12,326 bases of DNA, taken from positions 1-12,326 of the forward strand of contig CABPSV020000608.1 of NCBI GenBank assembly GCA_902459845.2, written 5' to 3'. Shown here piece by piece: positions 9,437 to 12,326 of the stretch. The number at the start of each line of letters is the position of its first letter. The first letter of the stretch is position 1. The notes under the pieces were generated by a model that saw only the letters and a list, made by a program, of their open reading frames with translations, did no database searches and was not told the DNA's origin. A program made the translations under genes and the position numbers. Origin of the DNA: Hepatocystis sp. ex Piliocolobus tephrosceles. Its lineage: Eukaryota > Apicomplexa > Aconoidasida > Haemosporida > Plasmodiidae.

Positions 9437-9685
9437 TGCTATTTCAAAGGATAAAAATTTTTACCGTGTGCAAAAAAGAAAAATAAGTAAAATAAAAAAA
9501 AAAAAAAAAAAAAATATATATATAATACATATATTACGTATAGCAAAGTAATTAATAACATACTACAATAGTACCTACATATAAAAAGCATATACAAATA
9601 TGTCACGCATTTAACAATTTTTTACATAACTAGCAGGACATTAATATATGCAAAAATGAAGCCGTGTTAAAGCTTTAAAAAGAAG

Positions 9686-9735
<50 letters not shown>

Positions 9736-10258
9736 ACAACACAATGCAATACTACATCATATAATACATATAAAAATGCAGCTTTGCTATTTTATGAATT
9801 CATATACGTCATATTTTTTTTCTGCATACTTTTATATGTGTGGGTATATATATATGTTCCTTATCATTTTGACATTCTTCTAACTTTTTAACACTTGGCT
9901 GCTATTTTGTAATATTTAGCCATTCTTATTATTTTGCTAGCTAATATTTGGCTATTTTTTTTTTTTTTTTTTTAACAAAATTAACTATGTTTCGATGTCG
10001 AAACAAAGTATTAAACTTTAAAAAAAAAAAAAAAAAAATAAAATAAATCATCAATATGAGTTTGTTCCTCTAAATGTTTTATTAATTTTAAACCAATAAA
10101 AAAAAAAAATAAAAAAAAATTAAAGGGAGTATCTAAGAGTGAATAATTAAAAAAAACGAAAAAAAGGATAGTCATATGTAGTTGTACTCAAAAAAAAAAA
10201 AAAAGTGGTAATATATTAAATGTCCAGCATTTATTTTAAAACATAACTAATTTGAATT
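8814..10258. promoter_or_regulatory. shared intergenic region of two divergent genes
   Basis: About 1.4 kb separates the start of the minus-strand LRR gene from the start of the plus-strand methyltransferase, so it must hold both promoters and 5' untranslated regions. It contains TA microsatellites (about 8943-8961 and 9321-9347), a poly(T) around 9403-9435, poly(A) at about 9493-9513 and a longer poly(A) at about 9684-9733. No open frame here has coding character, and I could not assign any transcription factor site. Before the ATGs the bases are gattaa and gaatt, A/T-rich as usual in Plasmodium. Confidence 0.5.
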
Positions 10259-11710
10259 ATGGATAAAATTAAAAAAAATGTAAAAAAGGAAATATGTAAA
10301 AAAAAAAAGAAAAAAAAAAACGATGTAATTGCTGATAAAGCGAACGATGTAATTACTGATAAAGCGAACGATGTAATTACTGATAAAGCGAACGATGTAA
10401 TTGTTGACAGAGCGAACGATGTAAGTAAGAACGAGCCAAGTAATACTAAGCCCGATGATACCAAACTTACAAACCAAATCAAAAACAGTAGTAAACACAT
10501 TATAGATTATGACATTGAACGTTACATTACTAAAAAAATACCAAACGTAAGCAGAAATTTAAAAATAGATCTTCAAGTAGCTATACCTTCAACAATAATA
10601 AATTACAGAAGTGATGTTATCAAGTCTTATTTATCAAGTTATTTAGCCAGAACATTGACAATTTTTTCTGTTTCAAAAGTTTATATTTATGATGATTTTC
10701 TATTAAATGAAAGTTGTACTATTATAGATAAAAATAATATGTATAAAAATAATATGTATAAAAATAATATGTATAACAATAATAATAGTAGTAATAATAG
10801 TAGTAATAATAGTAGTAATAATAGTAGTAATAATAGTAGTAATAATAGTAGTAATAATAGTGGTAATAATAGTGGCAATAATAGTGGAAATACTATTGTG
10901 AATGAGAAAGATGAAAATGGAACAAATTCAACAAACAGTACATATTCTTACTTGTGTAAATATTTACATTATAACTTACAATATTTAGAAACACCACAAT
11001 ATTTAAGAAAACATATTTTTCCTATTTGTGATTTTCTTAAACACTCAGGAATCATGAACGCTGTTGACGCACCCCATCATTTAAGAAGCAACGAGTGGTT
11101 GCCATTTCGAGAAGGTGTTGTTGTTGAACAAAAGTTAAATGGAGTAATAGTAGATGTAGGTCTATCATCCAATGCATTTGTAAAAAATATAAATAATATA
11201 AGTAAAGGCACAAGAGTTACTGTTTTATTTGATGAAAATTCATACTATGAATTTTTGGAAAAAGAAAAAAAAACAAAAAATAATAATTTTTTTTTTTCGG
11301 CAAAAATAATACATCCATATATTCCCAAAATATATAACATATATTGGGGTTATACTCTTGAAATTTTAAAAAATCTCACGGATATATTTGAGTTGAAAGT
11401 AGATTGTATAGTAGGTACGTCTGAGAGGGGAGAACCTTTAGAATCTGTACAGGCAACTATGAATAAATTTAGGTACAAAAATGCGAGTATACATAATATA
11501 TGTATCTGTACCAGTATCTGTATATGTATTTGTACGTACTCATATACACTTGTTTGTATATTTTTTATGTTCATAATTTTTTCTATTTACTTAATTTTGA
11601 CGTATTTTACTTTAAATTTTGTTTATCAGTGCGTATAAGTAACTAAACATACGCATATATGTATATATTTACATGCACACATTCGAAAACTTCATTGTAA
11701 CCACTTTTTT

Positions 11711-11771
<61 letters not shown>

Positions 11772-12056
11772 CTTTTTTTTTTTTTTTTCTTTTTTTTTTT
11801 TTTTTTCTTTTTTTTTTTCAGCTCAATACTAATCGTATTCGGAAACCGAGATGGACTAGAGTCACTAATAATTAAAGAAAGAGAAAAAAAAAAAAAAAAA
11901 AAACTTAGCCCAGAAGAACAAAAAGAAATCTTAGATAAAACATTAAAAAAGTTTGATATGTTTGTTAATACATGTCCTAATCAAACTTCTCGAACTATCA
12001 GAACTGAAGAAGCAATAACTATAACGCTTGCATGTTTCCAAAATATTTTAAAATAA
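10259..12056 (+). CDS. SPOUT1: SPOUT-fold RNA methyltransferase, SPOUT1/C9orf114 family, 2 exons
   Basis: Exons 10259-11472 and 11822-12056 join within a Ser codon (AG|C) to give 482 residues. The N-terminus is Lys-rich (residues 1-20), followed by four NDVITDKA-type octapeptides (21-52). The catalytic part starts near residue 103 (LQVAIPSTI) and includes YLARTLTIFSVSKVYIYDD. An Asn/Ser insert (~161-215) falls in a surface loop, followed by YLETPQYLRKHIFP and DAPHHLRSNEWLPFREG. An OB-like segment follows (VVVEQKLNGVIVDVG, GTRVTVLF), then YWGYT and the SAM-loop motif VGTSERG (385-391). Exon 2 adds VFGNRDGLE and the knot motif VNTCPNQTSRTIRTEEA (453-469). These match human SPOUT1 (about 376 residues) as recalled, and the extra length is low-complexity. 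The family methylates RNA using S-adenosylmethionine. Human SPOUT1 has been linked to 28S rRNA uridine N3 methylation and to spindle/centromere function (from memory). Probably nuclear or nucleolar here. Confidence 0.93.
10319..10426 (+). repeat. 24-bp tandem repeat encoding NDV-I-x-D-x-A octapeptides
   Basis: Four 24-bp copies (10319, 10343, 10367 and 10391) are followed by a 12-bp partial copy. Copies 2 and 3 are identical. Copy 1 differs by ACT to GCT, and copy 4 is more diverged (VIVDRA). They lie in frame in the N-terminal extension of the methyltransferase, outside the catalytic fold, and probably expanded recently. Confidence 0.93.
10739..10891 (+). repeat. MYKNN and NNSS/NNSG coding repeats
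   Basis: Two adjacent in-frame arrays occur. The first is 15-bp units of atgtataaaaataat (MYKNN). The second is 12-bp units of aataatagtagt (NNSS), which drift at the end to NNSG. They form an Asn/Ser linker between the strand VYIYDD and the YLETPQYLRK segment of the methyltransferase. The corresponding human region is a short loop, so this is an insertion of the low-complexity kind common in Plasmodium proteins. Confidence 0.9.
11473..11821 (+). other. intron of the methyltransferase gene with ~115-nt pyrimidine tract
   Basis: The donor is TTTAG|GTACAA and the acceptor is TTTTTCAG|CTCAAT, giving 349 bp. The donor was chosen because the exon 1 frame loses family resemblance after NKF while exon 2 resumes with SILIVFGNRDGLE in the expected place (family NFRHALVVFGG-like). 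Positions 11705-11818 are almost pure T, broken only by C at 11723, 11772, 11789 and 11807. Reading through gives a hydrophobic tail ending at 11638, which is not real protein. Confidence 0.85.
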
Positions 12057-12326
12057 AGTACGACTATATATTAGACCTACAGTTGGGGAACGTCTATAGA
12101 TATATACATATATTAATATTTTATAGGTATCCACATTTATTTATTTATTTATTTATTTTTTTTTTTTTTTTTCGTATTTACGGGAATTTAAAAAGAGAAA
12201 TGTATAAAAAAAGTGTCTATTTAAAAAGAAGACACTTAAAGAGGAGACATTTAAAAAGTAAATACTTAAAAAAGGTTTTATTAGGGAATTATAAAAGGAA
12301 AAAAAAAAAAAAAAAAAAAAAAAAAA
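12057..12326. other. 3' flank of the methyltransferase gene
   Basis: No gene is seen. The stretch holds an ATTT/T-rich run at 12136-12172. It also has a perfect 8-bp inverted repeat (aagtgtct at 12211-12218 and agacactt at 12230-12237, 11-base loop). Degenerate ~15-bp units with the pattern aGACAxTTAAAxAG follow at about 12229-12276, and a pure A run closes the window. The 3' untranslated region and poly(A) site of the methyltransferase should be here, but no site can be pinned down. Confidence 0.5.

Noticed and set aside
9273..9551. Plus-strand open frame of 92 residues in the intergenic region
   Set aside because: Made of TA, poly(T) and poly(A) repeats (IYIYIY, FFFF, KKKK), with no coding features.
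10687..10878. Poly-Leu minus-strand open frame
   Set aside because: Antisense of the Asn/Ser coding repeat of the methyltransferase.
11473..11638. Hydrophobic C-terminal tail of the methyltransferase when read through the intron
   Set aside because: Family alignment resumes only in exon 2 and a good donor (AG|GTACAA) precedes the tail; it is intronic.

Overview
The window looks like nuclear DNA of a malaria parasite (Plasmodium). Base composition is extremely A+T-rich, with very long poly(A)/poly(T) runs and (TA)n microsatellites between genes and inside introns. Exons are short and marked by slightly higher G+C, introns are 120-350 bp with GTAA-type donors and T-rich acceptors, and proteins are rich in Lys, Asn and Ile with Asn/Ser and poly-Lys inserts. 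I cannot fix the species from this sequence alone. No RNA gene, CRISPR array or mobile element is visible.

Layout. Positions 1-618 hold no supportable gene. Positions 619-8813 (minus strand) appear to be one large multi-exon gene. Open reading segments that look like separate leucine-rich-repeat (LRR) fragments join, with matching splice phases at every junction, into 18 exons encoding about 1548 residues. From memory of the family, its length and domain order fit LRRC9, a ciliary/flagellar LRR protein (human form about 1450 residues): an N-terminal LRR block, a helical middle with a conserved non-LRR segment, then a long C-terminal LRR block. Positions 8814-10258 are an intergenic region shared by two divergent genes. 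Positions 10259-12056 (plus strand) carry a two-exon gene for a SPOUT-fold RNA methyltransferase of the C9orf114/SPOUT1 (CENP-32) family, 482 residues. Positions 12057-12326 are its 3' flank, with small repeats and a hairpin.

The two genes have no evident common pathway. The LRR protein probably belongs to the axoneme, which in Plasmodium is built only in the male gamete. The methyltransferase is probably a nuclear or nucleolar housekeeping enzyme acting on rRNA. The main uncertainties are the 3' end of the LRR gene (exon 16 stop at 1091 or two further small exons ending at 619), one donor next to a 33-base homopolymer (7401-7433), and whether automatic annotation has split the gene. All splice sites were inferred by eye from phase, GT-AG and protein family fit, with no transcript evidence.
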